Shown here one piece after another: positions 45,631 through 57,158 of a stretch of DNA of 64,000 bases. A program made the position numbers and the translations under genes. Position 1 is the first letter of the stretch. Every line of letters begins with the position of its first letter. The notes beneath the pieces were generated by a model that did no database searches, was not told where the DNA came from, and worked only from the letters and a program-made list of their open reading frames with translations. Source of the DNA: Aphelenchoides besseyi (lineage: Eukaryota > Nematoda > Chromadorea > Rhabditida > Aphelenchoididae); the NCBI GenBank assembly GCA_024699855.1, contig JAMPIQ010000002.1:2480001-2544000 (forward strand), read 5' to 3'.

Positions 45631-46161
45631 TTAGAATGACAAAAACTTTTAAAAACTCGAAAACAGTTAAAAGATCTATGGAAATCCGAAGCCTCCGAAC
45701 TCCCGAGAAACTCAATGGCGTCTACGCTGAAGCGAAATGCCACTAAACAATTCGACACTGACAATCCAATTGAGAGTAGAAAACTTGTTAGCTGTAAATT
45801 CTTGACCTCAAGAAAGGACAGAAAACGTGCGGATTCAGAAATCACTCGTGAATCTTCAACACTAAACAAGGTCATTGATGTCACTAGCGCAAACATAAAA
45901 TCCCTTCATTGAACATTGACATAAGAACAAAGCTGCGATTAAAAAGCTTATCATCGACGTTGTGGTTTTCCAAACGCTGCAAAACTCGTCACACAAAGTT
46001 GTTCACCTTTGGAGTCTCACTGTCGGTTCTGTGCTCTCCGTTGCTTTCCATCGCTATGAGCAACCACCACAGTTCGCTCTTTTGCTTCTACCTTTTGGCT
46101 TGAAGAGTAGGAATTTGGGATGCAACTAAATTCTTATTCGATTTTTGATTAAACTCCATCA

Positions 46162-47882
46162 ATGGCACCAAGCGAAGATCAGCTTTTCGACTGCGAAGTT
46201 TGTGGGGCAAAGACAAAATATTTTCATCTGAATTCAAAGGTCAGTAATTAAGAATTCGTAGTTAGTTCTGTCGTATTTTGTGTTTATGCAAACGTGCGCA
46301 ACTTGTGAATCCAAAAGTCAAAACACGCCTTTTGTTTAAACATCTGCATTGGGAACTGAAATGGTTTATAGGTTGAGCAGCTATAAGCGTTTTATGTTTT
46401 AAGACCAAAACCATTTGGATTCGACTGAACTTCTCTTTAGATTTGTCGACGTTGTTCGAACTTCTTTCGACGTGCCATAACTGAGCACTTGGACTACAAA
46501 TGTCGATTCGATGGTCAATGTGAAATAAGTAAACTTACGATCGTTTGTCCATTTTCAGTCTTCCAATTTGCAGACAACACACGGACCAGCTGCCGATCTT
46601 GTAGGTTTCTTCGATGCAAAACTGCGGGAGCACAACTGATGGGTAAGTGCAGTTATTAAGCTAACAAACCTAACTTCATGGTCAGATTGTTTTCTTTCTT
46701 TCCAAAACGTTGGCGATTTTGGCGAAAACGCTGCATTGATTACGAGAGTAAGTTTCTATTTTAATTTACCGTGAAACTTACTCTCAAAGTCAATGTGAAG
46801 CTCTCAATTTGTGTTTACTTCTGTTTTTAGTGTCGAAAATTCAATTGCCGACCATCGATCAGTCGACAATTCGAGAGCAACCGACGAGTAGTTGCTCTCA
46901 TCTATTACCCAAATTTGACGCTCTAGTTCGTGGATTTGACGAGTTGTTGGAAGCACAGCGAACTCTGATTGTTAATCGACATCCCGAACTGCAGATAAGC
47001 GACCATCAAGTGCATTGAACTAAATTGGATTTTGATTACTGAGGACTTTAGATGATCAGACCGAAAAAGAAACTTATTGTCGAAGTTCATGCCGACACAC
47101 TTCCCTTGATTCTACACTACTACAATAATTACTTTGGTCCATTTAAGAAATTAGGCAAACTGCAGAAAGTAAGCCAACTTCTAAATTAGAACAAAAACGT
47201 TTTAGATCGGTTTGGTTATGGAGTCAAATCAAGAGTTTTTTTTCTTTATGAAATGCTACTTGACCAAACGTTTCTTCCCGAACATCGAAGACAAACGAGT
47301 AATGAACGCAAACGGTTACTACACGAACAACGATTTTAACGACGTTCAATGGTTTTTTGAAGGCTTTGTCCAACCCGAGTTAGTGAGCAAATACGTTGCG
47401 TGAGCAATCGATGACGTTGATTTTGTTGAGCCGTTTATTTTAGAGTTATTACACCATTAATGCGAAGGATTTTACCGAGAGTAACAAAATTCAAAGCTTT
47501 TGGATTCAGAAAAGTCGATGCAATTGCGATGATTTTTTTGAATTTATGGAGATACGGTAAGTATCTTTGCTCAAACTTTATTTGATCTTTGTTTTCAGCA
47601 GAGTTTAAGAATCTTTTAACTGACGAAATGAGTGAATACAAAGAAGCGATCTTAGCCGAATGGATGTTGTCGTTGCGCGCTGCTTACGGAGAAGCACAAA
47701 TGACTCAACGGTTCACTCAACTGATGGTCTTCTATTACGAGTGTGATGATGCAGCAGCTGAAATTGAAAAAGCGCAAACCGTCTTGCGAGCTCATTTGAT
47801 TCGAAGGGATGACGACCTACTTTCGGACGTTGAAGCAAAAATGCAAAGGTTGAACATCGATCCGATTCCCATGATTACGTAA
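46162..47882 (+). CDS. Nuclear hormone receptor, nematode-type
   Basis: Nine exons (46162-46239, 46441-46528, 46559-46646, 46686-46747, 46831-47009, 47052-47168, 47206-47399, 47444-47556, 47599-47882) give 400 aa. The two C4 zinc fingers are at residues 11-90: 'CEVCGAKTKYFHLNSKICRR' then 'CSNFFRRA', and a second finger with 'SCRSCRFLRCKTAGAQLMG'. A linker and a helical ligand-binding domain follow ('LVMESNQEFFFFMKCYLTKR', 'YKEAILAEWMLSLRAAYGEA', 'ECDDAAAEIEKAQTVLRAHL'). These receptors are ligand-gated transcription factors; nematodes carry hundreds derived from HNF4. The exon 3 donor is the second GT (46647), since only it keeps the frame into exons 4 and 5. AATAAA is at 47902. Confidence 0.85.
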
Positions 47883-48363
47883 CTAAAACAGTTTTAAAGT
47901 AAATAAAGTCGTTGATATAAAATGATAATCAATTGACAATATTTTTGTGAGTCTTTTGCTGACAATAAGTGCCCGTAAGCTCATGGGTTTTTGAATGAGT
48001 TAAAGCTCACTTGAAGCAATTCAAAAAATTGATAGTCGGGCCCGACAAATTGAGCTCCAAATTCGCTTTGTATCTTATTCCGCTTGTTTGGCATGCTGTG
48101 TCTATTTCCGCCGTTCCCGCCACCGATCGCGTTATTCATTGTTTTTTATTGAGCCTGTCTGAGGCAGCGACGACAAAAAGTCGTTTGCGTGGGGAGACCA
48201 CGGCCTTTAAATCCCGATCAGTTGAGCGGCCTCTTCGTCGACGGCTCCTTTTCTATGTTTTTCCTTTTTGCCTGTTCGTTTTATGTTGACGCTTTTTCGT
48301 AGATAAAGGTTTATTAATCCAAGTTTAAGGTCTTCCCACTTGTGACTAGAAGCCGTAACGTGC

Positions 48364-48434
48364 CGCCTGCGGGCCCTTGAGAGTAAAGGGCTCGACAGGC
48401 GACATTTGGACTGTCGAACCCGTCGGGTTCGACA
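48364..48434. repeat. Two adjacent strong inverted repeats (hairpins)
   Basis: First hairpin 48364-48401: CGCCTG...CAGGCG outer arms enclose GCCCTT...AAGGGC inner arms around a 7-nt loop. Second hairpin 48412-48434: TGTCGAACCC and GGGTTCGACA, ten perfect pairs with a 3-nt loop. AATAAA follows at 48442. They lie at the edge of the retroelement island and could be part of an LTR, of an element terminus or of a structured RNA. Confidence 0.7.
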
Positions 48435-48479
48435 AGCTGTGCAATAAACGATTCTTTTATCCAATTCTTGGCCTACAGC

Positions 48480-48815
48480 GTTCAGGACCGAGCATTTATA
48501 TCAAAATTGTGATCTCCGTTCCTTATAAATAGCGCTCCACAGCATGCTACGAAGTTTTAAAGTTCGAAGTCAGGTATAGTAGTACAGAAATTCAACAAGA
48601 GAAATTTTGTAGCAGTAATCGACTAATTAGTCTGTGTCCCGATCCGAAATAGATAGTGCATTAAGCAACTGTTTCTTTTTTATATTTTGGTTTTTAAGAG
48701 ATTTTTTGGGTTTTGGGTTCCGTTTGTTCATTCGTTAGTTGTTAGGCCTAGCTTTTTTTCGCATTGTAAATAAATCCGGGTTCTCGATTTCCGGATTCTT
48801 AACGCTTCTCATCGA
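48480..48815 (+). mobile_element. Candidate LTR (TATA and polyA signals)
   Basis: A TATA box (TATAAAT, 48534-48540) is followed about 230 nt later by AATAAA (48769-48774) and a short stretch ending near a CA. That is the internal order of an LTR (U3 promoter, R, polyA), and retroviral-type pol sequence begins about 350 nt downstream on the same strand. I did not find a matching copy after the pol region, nor a primer-binding site, so borders are guesses. Confidence 0.35.
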
Positions 48816-48964
48816 CTGTTTGAGTCTCCGTTAGTGATGATCAACTGCAGGGCCGCCGCCAAACCCGCAACCGAAAACCGCTTAGAGAGAAAGAGCTTTA
48901 TTTGAACAGAAAGAAAAAAACTGATTAGCAACAACAACAGAATGGTTATAACACGCGGACTAGG

Positions 48965-48993
48965 GTGGGCGGAGTTGGAGGGGCTCCGCCCAC
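48965..48993. repeat. Perfect 10-bp GC-rich inverted repeat
   Basis: GTGGGCGGAG (48965-48974) and CTCCGCCCAC (48984-48993) are perfect reverse complements around a 9-nt loop. The arms are much more GC-rich than the flanks. Confidence 0.75.
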
Positions 48994-49164
48994 TCCGAAC
49001 AGCAATGAAGTAGCTTAGAACCAACGCCTTTTGGCTTCGCGACGCGACACAACCAAAAAGAGTAGCGAAGAGAATTCGGAATTTTGTCGATCCAACGAAA
49101 GGAATCGCGTTTGTGTTATCATATTACCAAGCCAGTCTTTGACCGTTAGATCAAACTTGACGAA

Positions 49165-50540
49165 CAAGTGAAAACAGTCGTAAAATTAATCCCGCTCCTT
49201 GCCAACAGTCGCTCACTTCCACCAGAAATTAAGCCCGAATTTGTTCCGACCTTGTCGACTCGCAAATCGGCGAAATTTTGCCGGAAATCCTGAACAACCT
49301 CCAGTGATCTCTGACCGTCAACTCGAGTTTCTAAAGCATTCCACGACAATCGAATTGGTTGACAACGAAATCTCGTGTCTACTTTCGCCGTTAGAATGGA
49401 AAAGTGGACGATACGTTTTGTATGTTATCCTTCTTTAGCGGATTATTTCGTCAACCAAAATGTGGTCGAAATTCATTTGTTCGTGCGCAGAAGGCAATCA
49501 AGTCAGCCCGAAATGACGCCCAAATTCCACACAATCGGTCGCCTATTTCAAGTCTGTGGCGTTGATCTCGTCGGCCCGTTACATTGTAAAGACGTCGATT
49601 ATTTTATTGTGATTTTCGTTTGTGCAAAAACCCGCGGAATTCATCGACTCGATTGACTACTACAGCGGATTTTCTGCTTGCGTTCGATAAATTTGAAGCT
49701 CGTCACGGAACACCTGAGTTAGTGCTCAGCAACAATGCAAAGAAATACATCTTGGCCGCACGCATTCTCACGACACGTTTACAACCTCACACGTCTTTTT
49801 CCTGGCGTCACATCACCCCGCGAGCACCTTGGCGCGGAAAAATGTACGAACGACTCATCCAACACATAAAAAGTTCGTTGAAACGAACAATGGAACGTAC
49901 GGCTTGGCCGTTAGTTCGTATTGAAGCGCTCATTGTCAAGATCGAAACAGTTGTTAACAGTCGTCCTCTTTTCCGCGAGTCTACCGGTGAAATTCTACGA
50001 CCCTTGGATTTTTTGCGACTGATGGTCAAGAAATCGCGCTCATCGTCTTTACGGACGTTGCCAAATTGGCCGACGAAACATATGACGCAGAAGCAAACCG
50101 ACACCTGCACAAACAATTAGTTCAAAATCACAACCTACAAACGGACAAGATTCAAAAGTATTGGAATGTTTGATCCTCGTTATATCTTACTTCCTTACTC
50201 GATAACGAACACTTAGCGGATAATCGCCGAACAGTTACTCGATCACCCAGATTACACGAAGCAGTCTTGATTTATGACGAACTCGCTTCTCGCATGCAAT
50301 GGCCGTTGGGTACAATCACGAAAATCGAATGCGCAGCTGACAACAAAGTCCGCACATTGGAAGTGACCACGACCAACGGAAGCATCTTTCGGAAAGCCGT
50401 GAATCACGTTTATCCACTCGAAATCCGCGACGGCACTGACGAGGAAATTCCCGTCGATGTGCCCGAGCAACCGCCACTCGCCGGAGCGTCGAATGACAGT
50501 ACGAAAGAACGACGGTCATGCGAATGGAGTGATTTACTTC
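49165..50540 (+). mobile_element. Decayed BEL/Pao-type retrotransposon pol (integrase end)
   Basis: Reading frames on the + strand shift several times but keep order. An integrase start is visible near 49510-49600 ('GRLFQVCGVDLVGPL'). The integrase core follows near 49690-49990 ('AFDKFEARHGTPELVLSNNA', 'PWRGKMYERLIQHIKSSLKR', 'IETVVNSRPLFRESTGEI'), and then a DUF5641-like tail near 50270-50440 ('WPLGTITKIECAADNKVRTL', 'KAVNHVYPLEI'). This order is that of BEL/Pao elements such as Tas or Cer7 of nematodes. Gag, protease and reverse transcriptase are missing upstream, so the copy is 5' truncated and inactive. Confidence 0.8.
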
Positions 50541-50599
50541 ACAAGTAAGTTAAGGGCCAACGGCAGAGCCGCAGAGCAAAAACCGCCCAACGAAATTGG

Positions 50600-50734
50600 A
50601 TGCAATCGATCGCCTCGCTACTTTCGGTCATCCTCTTCGTTCTTGCATGTATGCCGGTTGGACAGAGCACTAAAATCTGCTTAACAGACGGATCAATTGC
50701 TTCACTTTGGGGCTTGCTTGATGACGCAAAATGA
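50600..50734 (+). pseudogene. Env-like signal peptide fragment after pol
   Basis: Right after the pol tail a 44-codon frame opens with a long hydrophobic signal peptide ('MQSIASLLSVILFVLACMPV'). It is followed by a short extracellular-type start containing one Cys and stops at 50732. Some nematode BEL/Pao elements carry an env-like glycoprotein gene at exactly this place. Only the start survives; nothing further downstream is readable. Confidence 0.45.
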
Positions 50735-52753
50735 AATGGGAATTGATAAGAAAAAAGTGAAGAGCCGTAAAAGTGCGGTCACCAGCAAGTCGACTTTTTT
50801 GGGGTACGTAAACTGAATGAAGACTACGGTCGCAAATGAGTCTCTTGACTTCGGAATGGAACGTGCATGTCAAGGCATTACGTACTACCGATTGACACAA
50901 CAAGAATATGGTTTTTTCTAGGGACGGAAACTGTCGAACACATTCGAAATTTTATTTTAAACTCCCGCGCATTCTCTAGGACCCAGAGCGCGGCTGCGCA
51001 TCCTACGAAAAATCACTTGGCCTCACAACACCGCCAGCTACAGTTTTTATGATCACTTTTGGTTTGATTGTTAAAGACATCTTTGATCTACAATAAACTC
51101 CTTTTATTCACTGTATTGTCACCGAACGTGCGGGACAAAACTATGGTTTCTTACAGATTAAAACTTGTTCCCACCATTAAAAATTTTAACTATCGGAAAC
51201 AAGTGTCAACCAATGAAATCAACTCAGTTTCGAAGAAAGTCTGCGAAGGCTGTGTCGAAAAGATTGAATACGGAAACATACTCCACAACATCAATCTCTA
51301 GTAACACTTTAAAACAACGAGCATCTTCAAATGCTTCAATTTACAATGTCAATGCGATGGATTCAAACATTCAAAGCATCGCGGCTTCCTGATGTTCATC
51401 GGATTTCCGCCGATCATCGAACTCAGTGTTGACTTTTCGGATTTTGCATTGGATTGCGTGCAAAAGATTTAATTGTACTGTAAATCGCGCCTTCTCGCTC
51501 CGAAGGGTTTCTTGTGATGATTGGCCGATAGTTTGGTTTTTCCCATGTGGTTGTTGGATTTTTGATGGTACTAAATAAAGCAGAAGTCGCGGCTATTCGT
51601 TTGGCCTCTGAAGGAAAGGACTCAAAATTTAAGTGTACTGCGGCTTTTATGGGCCATTTTGCTGTGCCAACTCCACCTTTTGTTGTTTACTTCTATTCGA
51701 AAACATTTCCGCAGATTACTGTTGAGCAATGTTATTGCGGTTGAGTTAGATGTTCGTTAGTGTTGTGTCGATATGGAAAAGAAACTTTTCCTCTTTTGCG
51801 GATTTAACAAAAGAATTTTTCTAAAACAAAACGACATTAATCATTACATTTTTTAAGCTTACCATTCTTATACATCGCATAATCGCATCGTTTCACGACA
51901 CAACTCGAATCAACTAAAGCCAATTACTTTGTACTCGCAAAACAGTAAAAAGAAATGTCATTAAATTTGTCCGTGAAATCCACATTCTTTAATTTGCAAT
52001 ATTTGCATTGGTCTACGCCGATAAAATGGGTTCAACGAAGAACTTGTGTGTTGTTCCGTTCATTGGCACAAACAAAGGAACGAATCATCGGACGGAACTT
52101 AATCTGTATCTTCGACCACACATTTTTATAATTTTGCCAGTTCTAAATCGAAAGATTATCTGCGACACGAATGTTTTGTATTTTTTTGGGAAACCTATTA
52201 GATCTTGCTTACGGAACTTTAAATACAGCGGCAAACTTTTCGGTTCATGCACATGATTTTCCACCAAGTAGAACTCCATACGGAAATTTTGTTAAAAAAC
52301 AAAAAGCTAATTGACGGAATATGTACCCGATAAGTTGCTGCTCATCGTCGCAAGCTGCAGTAATTTTGGAGATTATTAGACAATTTAAATACTGTCTTAC
52401 GCCTCAAACATTTTTGTACCATTCTGCAACGGGCGTACGATGGATTCCGCAAAACTCTTTAACACTGTGCTAACAGCCGGCATGTTGCATATGTGGGTTG
52501 GAGACCGATAGAATGACGACTTTTCATTCTTATGAAATTGGAGCACAATTGATTTGACAGCAAATGCTTGAATACATAATGGTCTCTGTTTGTTTAACAA
52601 AACGTGTTGAGTCTTAGCCAAGTTGGGTTTGTTTTACCCGACATGATATTTTGTAATAAACATTCTACTCTTCCGTCCACTAAATTAATCAGCACCCGAT
52701 CTGTCCCTGTATAGCCCTTTTTTGTCCTGTCCTGAACGTCGCCGTGATAATAA
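50735..52753. other. No gene recognised
   Basis: Short open frames only, without motifs or splice support. The stretch lies between the retroelement relic and the broken foreign-looking block, and is probably noncoding or very old insertion DNA. Confidence 0.4.
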
Positions 52754-53837
52754 TCAACAGTTTATTAGACAGATTGAAAAAATAAACAACAGAACTGAGT
52801 GAAGAGGGTTGATTGATCGGATCCAAATGGCGAGTGATGTGATGAACGTGTCAAACACGCCGGTATCTGGACGTGCAGTGACTTCGATGTTGCGATCGCA
52901 GAGGTAACGGGCTCCAAGACCATAATGCCAGTGGTTTTCTTGAACGACACCTGCATATTTCGTGAACACTCCCAATTGTTTGAGATCCGGCATGGCACTG
53001 AAGATGGGTGCTTGTGCAACAAAACGGAGGCGGCGATACAGTCCGCGATGACCGCGAATTCGGCTCCCAGTCTTCGGATTCGCAGCACGACGTCTTCTGC
53101 GGCTTCAATAGCGACTCTGGGTGCGAGGTTCAGACATTCCGAGCGAGGAAACTTGGCATAGGATAGGTTTCTTCGATGTCAGTTTCCATGGTCCCTGCGA
53201 GTGCTTTAAGAACGGCTTTTTGCCGACGCTGGTGAACGAGTGCGTAGAGTCGATCTCGATTTGCATTACTGGTGAATCCATATCCTGGTAATGCGTTTGC
53301 AATTCCGGCTTTCTCGAGGGAACCTTGTCTGGTGGGTCCGACCGCAGTGGTCTCAGTGCTCAAGTGATGGTGGCCCGCCAGGTGATTTTGATCGCTCCGA
53401 CAAGGGCGAGGATTTTTTTGGTCTGTTCAGCTTCGTCGAAGGTGAATTTGAAGTCAGTGCTCTGTGCGCCAGAAACTGGATCGCTAATGGAGTCACAATT
53501 AATTGCCGGAACGCAAACTTCACTATCGCAGTAAAGGCGTTCAGGAGTCGCACTAGGATCGTTGGACAGCACCGAAACAGCATAGGCTCTACAGACAACA
53601 GCAAGATAGGCTTCGAATGCAAGCGCACGATCCTCGGACTGTGGACCAACCCAATCATCGAAGTAGTGGTCTTTTGCAAACTTGGCGACACGAAGATCCC
53701 GGATCGGAATTATTGACCGGAAGAAGGTTGGCTGGGAAGGGGAACTTGTATTTTGCCGCTAACAGGCTTTCACCGACGGAGGATTCCAGCGGTTGCAATG
53801 CCATTTTCGTTACAAACGATCGCGTTGGCGTACGCAA
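52754..53837 (-). pseudogene. Broken foreign-looking coding block, possibly viral-derived
   Basis: On the minus strand coding-like text runs through the whole block in one order, but with stops and frame changes: 'LQPLESSVGESLLAAKY', 'WVGPQSEDRALAFEAYLAVV', 'STDFKFTFDEAEQTKKILAL', 'ALVHQRRQKAVLKALAGTME', 'EFAVIADCIAASVLLHK' and 'ARYLCDRNIEVTARPDTGVF'. No introns are evident and the base composition is more GC-rich than the flanks. The helical, Ala/Leu-rich chain of about 350 residues resembles a viral capsid or nucleoprotein, so an endogenous viral element is my leading guess. A transposon or bacterial origin is not excluded. It is clearly not intact. Confidence 0.45.
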
Positions 53838-55287
53838 AGTGGCTTTTTACTAAGAATTAATCCGCATACAATTACAAAAAGGTTTGCAGACAATTAGGAC
53901 TCCGCTCGAACAGTTTATTTTCACTTCTTTTTATAACTTCAGCAAAGTGATAGCGTGTTTCGCTTCCAAACTCATCTTCAATATTTCTTACTGTATCACG
54001 ACGACTTTTAATTCTCTCAAATGAAATGTTTATAACGCAATTAAAAAGTCCGTTGACCGTCTTGCAATTTTTCGGGCAGGTAACCAACGTTATTAACTTA
54101 GAATTCTCAACCCACGCTATAAACCCAACGCCACCAACAACAAAGACGGCAGCAAAGCACTCGTCTTATCTGAAAACTCAATCGAAAATCAAAGACTAAC
54201 TTTTAAATGGCCGTTGTCGAGTAGTGGGTGGACCAATTTATTTCGTTACCAATTTTGGAAATTACATTGCCACAACATACTTTCAAAGAAAGTGGCTCTT
54301 TCAGATCTACAACTTCACTGCGAACAACTCCAACTTTTTTGACCTCGCAACCGCCGCTCTAGTTTCGACTAAAGAGAATCGTATTTGAGCACGAAAATAC
54401 ACGTTATGTACTATTGTGGAAAATTCTTGTATCACCAACAATAGTTTATTTCACAAAAATAATAACCTCAACAACAATAATAAATCCTCTTTCTTAGCGG
54501 AAAGCCGAGCGGTGTGAGCGAGGCAGGGTTTCTTCATTAACTTCTCCGCGAGCCAACGGATTGCTCGCGACACTATGTTAGTCAATTTTTATCTGATTAG
54601 AAACATGCCACGACTGGAAATAAACGAGAGACAATGTAAGCAACAACAAAAAATAAACAAAGGGCTTCCCAACAATGGATCAGAGCTTTGAATCGACACG
54701 ACGAATAATTCAGTAAGTGACACGGAAAGCTCCGTTACCGTCCTGCCGGAATGATTCATTTCATTAGCGTATATGTTTTTCTTCTGAGTGTTCAAAGGAT
54801 ACATAAAACGAGTTCACGGTCATCCTCTTGTAAGAGAATTCGAGTAGCCGGATTACGATCAAAAGAAATTTCTTCAATCATCGGAAGTGGTTTTAGCGCC
54901 GTTTCGTCATTAAATGTACTGATATTTTACCAATATAAATGTATAATAATTGACTGCATAAACGCTATGATTAACCGATTTATGACGCCAACAGAATCGT
55001 GATTTCCGCAGGACGAGATTATGAGAATTTTGAACGTCAGTAGTTCATCGATGTCTATTCTGTCAAAAATTCCTGTGTTTTTGTACGTTTGTTAACAATA
55101 GTTCGTATTACTGTTTGCGGCTTTTATTGCTTGTTTAGCATTAACTGATCATTTTTGACGTTGTGTGAAATTTGCTTCGTAATATAAAGCTTATCAAAAG
55201 GCCAAACGACATTTGTGCAAGTCGTTTGCATTAATCGAGAGACGGAATCTTGTGGAGCAGTGATTAGCATTCCACGTTTTATTTCAA
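53838..55287. other. No gene recognised
   Basis: Short frames only; I see nothing that can be supported as a gene, repeat or RNA. Confidence 0.4.
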
Positions 55288-55630
55288 ATGGCAGTTCGAG
55301 ATCTTTATTACGAAAACAGTCGTGAGTTTATCGAAATCAACAGAAGGATTATAGGGTTGCTCTGTGTTTTTTATAATGACAGTATTTGAAATCAAGGAAG
55401 GAAGAGTGTCCGAATACGAACAACCATTCAACCACTGGTCGTATTCTTTGGTAAAATTTGTCGATTCAACAGCTCGAGAACATCCGTCAATTCAACTCGT
55501 TTTGGAAATTTTGATTTTTGTTTGTCTCTTTCAACATGCAACCAATGGTTTTCGTTCGATTGTTATCTACGGCGTTGTTTTTATTCTCAGTTTATTCGTC
55601 TTCAACTATTTGGTCAAGTACTTGGCTTAA
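55288..55630 (+). CDS. Small membrane protein (93 aa)
   Basis: Two exons (55288-55321, 55383-55630) give 93 aa: a hydrophilic N-terminus (MAVRDLYYENSLFEIKEGRV), 'FNHWSYSLVKFVDSTAREHP', then two hydrophobic segments ('VLEILIFVCLFQ' and 'IVIYGVVFILSLFVFNYLV'). It looks like a small two-TM protein of ER or mitochondrial type. Family unknown to me. A single-exon alternative would start at the ATG 55376. Confidence 0.6.
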
Positions 55631-55887
55631 CTGATTGCTGCTTCTGATAAAGTTGAATTCGATGTATATGATTCCAATAAACGAATTTTGAATTGTAACC
55701 GAACTGATTGCAGATGACAATCAAATGATTTGTCATTGTTGAACAAAAACATGGACACAAGAAATCTGATTGTTTGAATCATCGTTTCCTGTTTAACCAC
55801 CTGCGAGTCTGGTTATCGGACGCTAATCAGGATGCAGTTAGTTCGGTGTTTGTCGGACGATGATTATACACGCATTTGCTTTCTGTT

Positions 55888-56504
55888 ATGCCTTTTGGCC
55901 AACTAAATTTCACGGCTTTTCATTTCATTCTGCTTAAACTGATCGTACTTATCCTCATGATCTCCGCGTCTCTTACTCAAGTCGACGCCTCGGCATCAAC
56001 ATGCAGAGATGTTCTGAGTGATTGCGAAGACAGCATTGCGTTTTGCAGGTAAGTTCGTTAAATCCAAGATAACTGAAGAAAATTTAGGCGTCCCGGTTAC
56101 CTTAACTTCATGAGAACGAACTGTCGCAGATCATGTCGATTTTGTCGCCCTTCAACTCCATCGACACAAAAACCAAAACCGAGACCGAACAGAAATTGTC
56201 GAGATATCGGTTCGAATTGTCGACAAAACAAATTTTACTGTGATCAGCCCTTATATGCCAAAGTACTTCAAGAAAATTGTTTGCGAACTTGTGGCTACTG
56301 TAAATACGCCGGATTCCGCGTAAAAAGACCACCTCGACTGCCGGCAGGATGCGTGGATCGAAATGCAGCGTAAGTTCCGACTTTTGTTGTCTTACTATTT
56401 TGTTTAGTTGCGTTAACTGGGAACAACACGGTTTCTGTACGAGTCGACATTACTCGGACGCCGTCAAAGAAACCGAATGCGCTCGCACATGTCGAAAGTG
56501 TTGA
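55888..56504 (+). CDS. Secreted protein with three ShKT domains
   Basis: Three exons (55888-56048, 56088-56369, 56408-56504) give 179 aa. A signal peptide/anchor lies at about residues 15-33. Three six-Cys ShKT-type domains follow: 'TCRDVLSDCEDSIAFCRRPG' to 'CRFC', 'NCRDIGSNCRQNKFYC' to 'CGYC', and 'GCVDRNAACVNWEQHGFC' to 'CRKC'. A Pro/Lys linker ('PSTPSTQKPKPRPNRN') separates the first two. ShKT domains are named for a sea-anemone K+ channel blocker and are very common in nematode secreted proteins, often as adhesion or immune-modulating modules or attached to enzymes. No enzyme domain is present. Introns are 39 and 38 nt. Confidence 0.88.
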
Positions 56505-56649
56505 TTCGTATAAACTTCCTCTTGATCATCTACTTCTTTTTACGTAACTGTATAGTTTTATTGTTGTTAAAACATTTGAATTTAAATATTTTACCATCAA
56601 AATTATTTCACTGCGAAACAACTTGACGTTGAATCCCAACTTCAGCAAA

Positions 56650-56831
56650 TCGCTAGACGATGCTGAGAACACTGATCCAGTAATCAACTGGCCATTCAAT
56701 CATGGCTAACATTTTGTTTATAGGACTTTGGAACACAAGCTGATCAGGCGTTGATATCTTCACTGGGAGTTGAAGCCAATGAACCGCCGATCAAACGTCG
56801 ACGATCGAAATCCGTTGATGTTGCAGAATAG
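56650..56831 (+). other. Possible exon pair of an unassigned gene
   Basis: A 44-nt GT-AG intron (56681-56724) joins in phase 'NFSKSLDDAENTDP' to 'DFGTQADQALISSLGVEA'. The frame then runs through a basic nuclear-localisation-like motif ('PPIKRRRSKS') to a stop at 56829-56831. No start codon was found upstream. It may be the 3' end of a small gene whose first exon I missed. Confidence 0.3.
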
Positions 56832-57158
56832 TTACTTGTTGTTTAATGCGAATTATCGTCGTATATTAATGAAATTAAACAGTTGCAAATGTATAGATCG
56901 GAGGTTGTATGTGTTCAAATCATTGTCGCTAGAATTCCACGTATGATAAGTCATTTGGGTCCAAAGACTCAATCCCTAATTAACAACCATAATTGATTAG
57001 TGAACTGAACGGCAAACCTTCTTCGTAATTGACGTTCATATTTGTGGCATTCAGTTTCGATTGTCGTTCAATCTTTCGCTTCGAACTTCGAAACACGATT
57101 TCATTGCCGGTCATTCTTGGCGGAGCTTCTTTCTCTCTGTCCGTTGGGTCTCTTCGCA

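Noticed and set aside
45715..45912. 65-codon + strand ORF just upstream of the J-protein gene
   Set aside because: No motif, no conserved look and it lies in a presumptive promoter; left out as a gene for lack of support.
46686..46747. Alternative reading of nuclear receptor exon 4 from the donor at 46643
   Set aside because: That donor puts exon 5 out of frame; using the GT at 46647 joins all exons correctly.
48425..48437. B-box-like GGGTTCGACAAGC suggesting a tRNA
   Set aside because: It is one arm of a perfect 10-bp hairpin and no A box or acceptor stem lies at the right distance.
53291..53716. 141-codon + strand open frame
   Set aside because: Antisense to the collinear minus-strand block; the minus frames have the more protein-like text.
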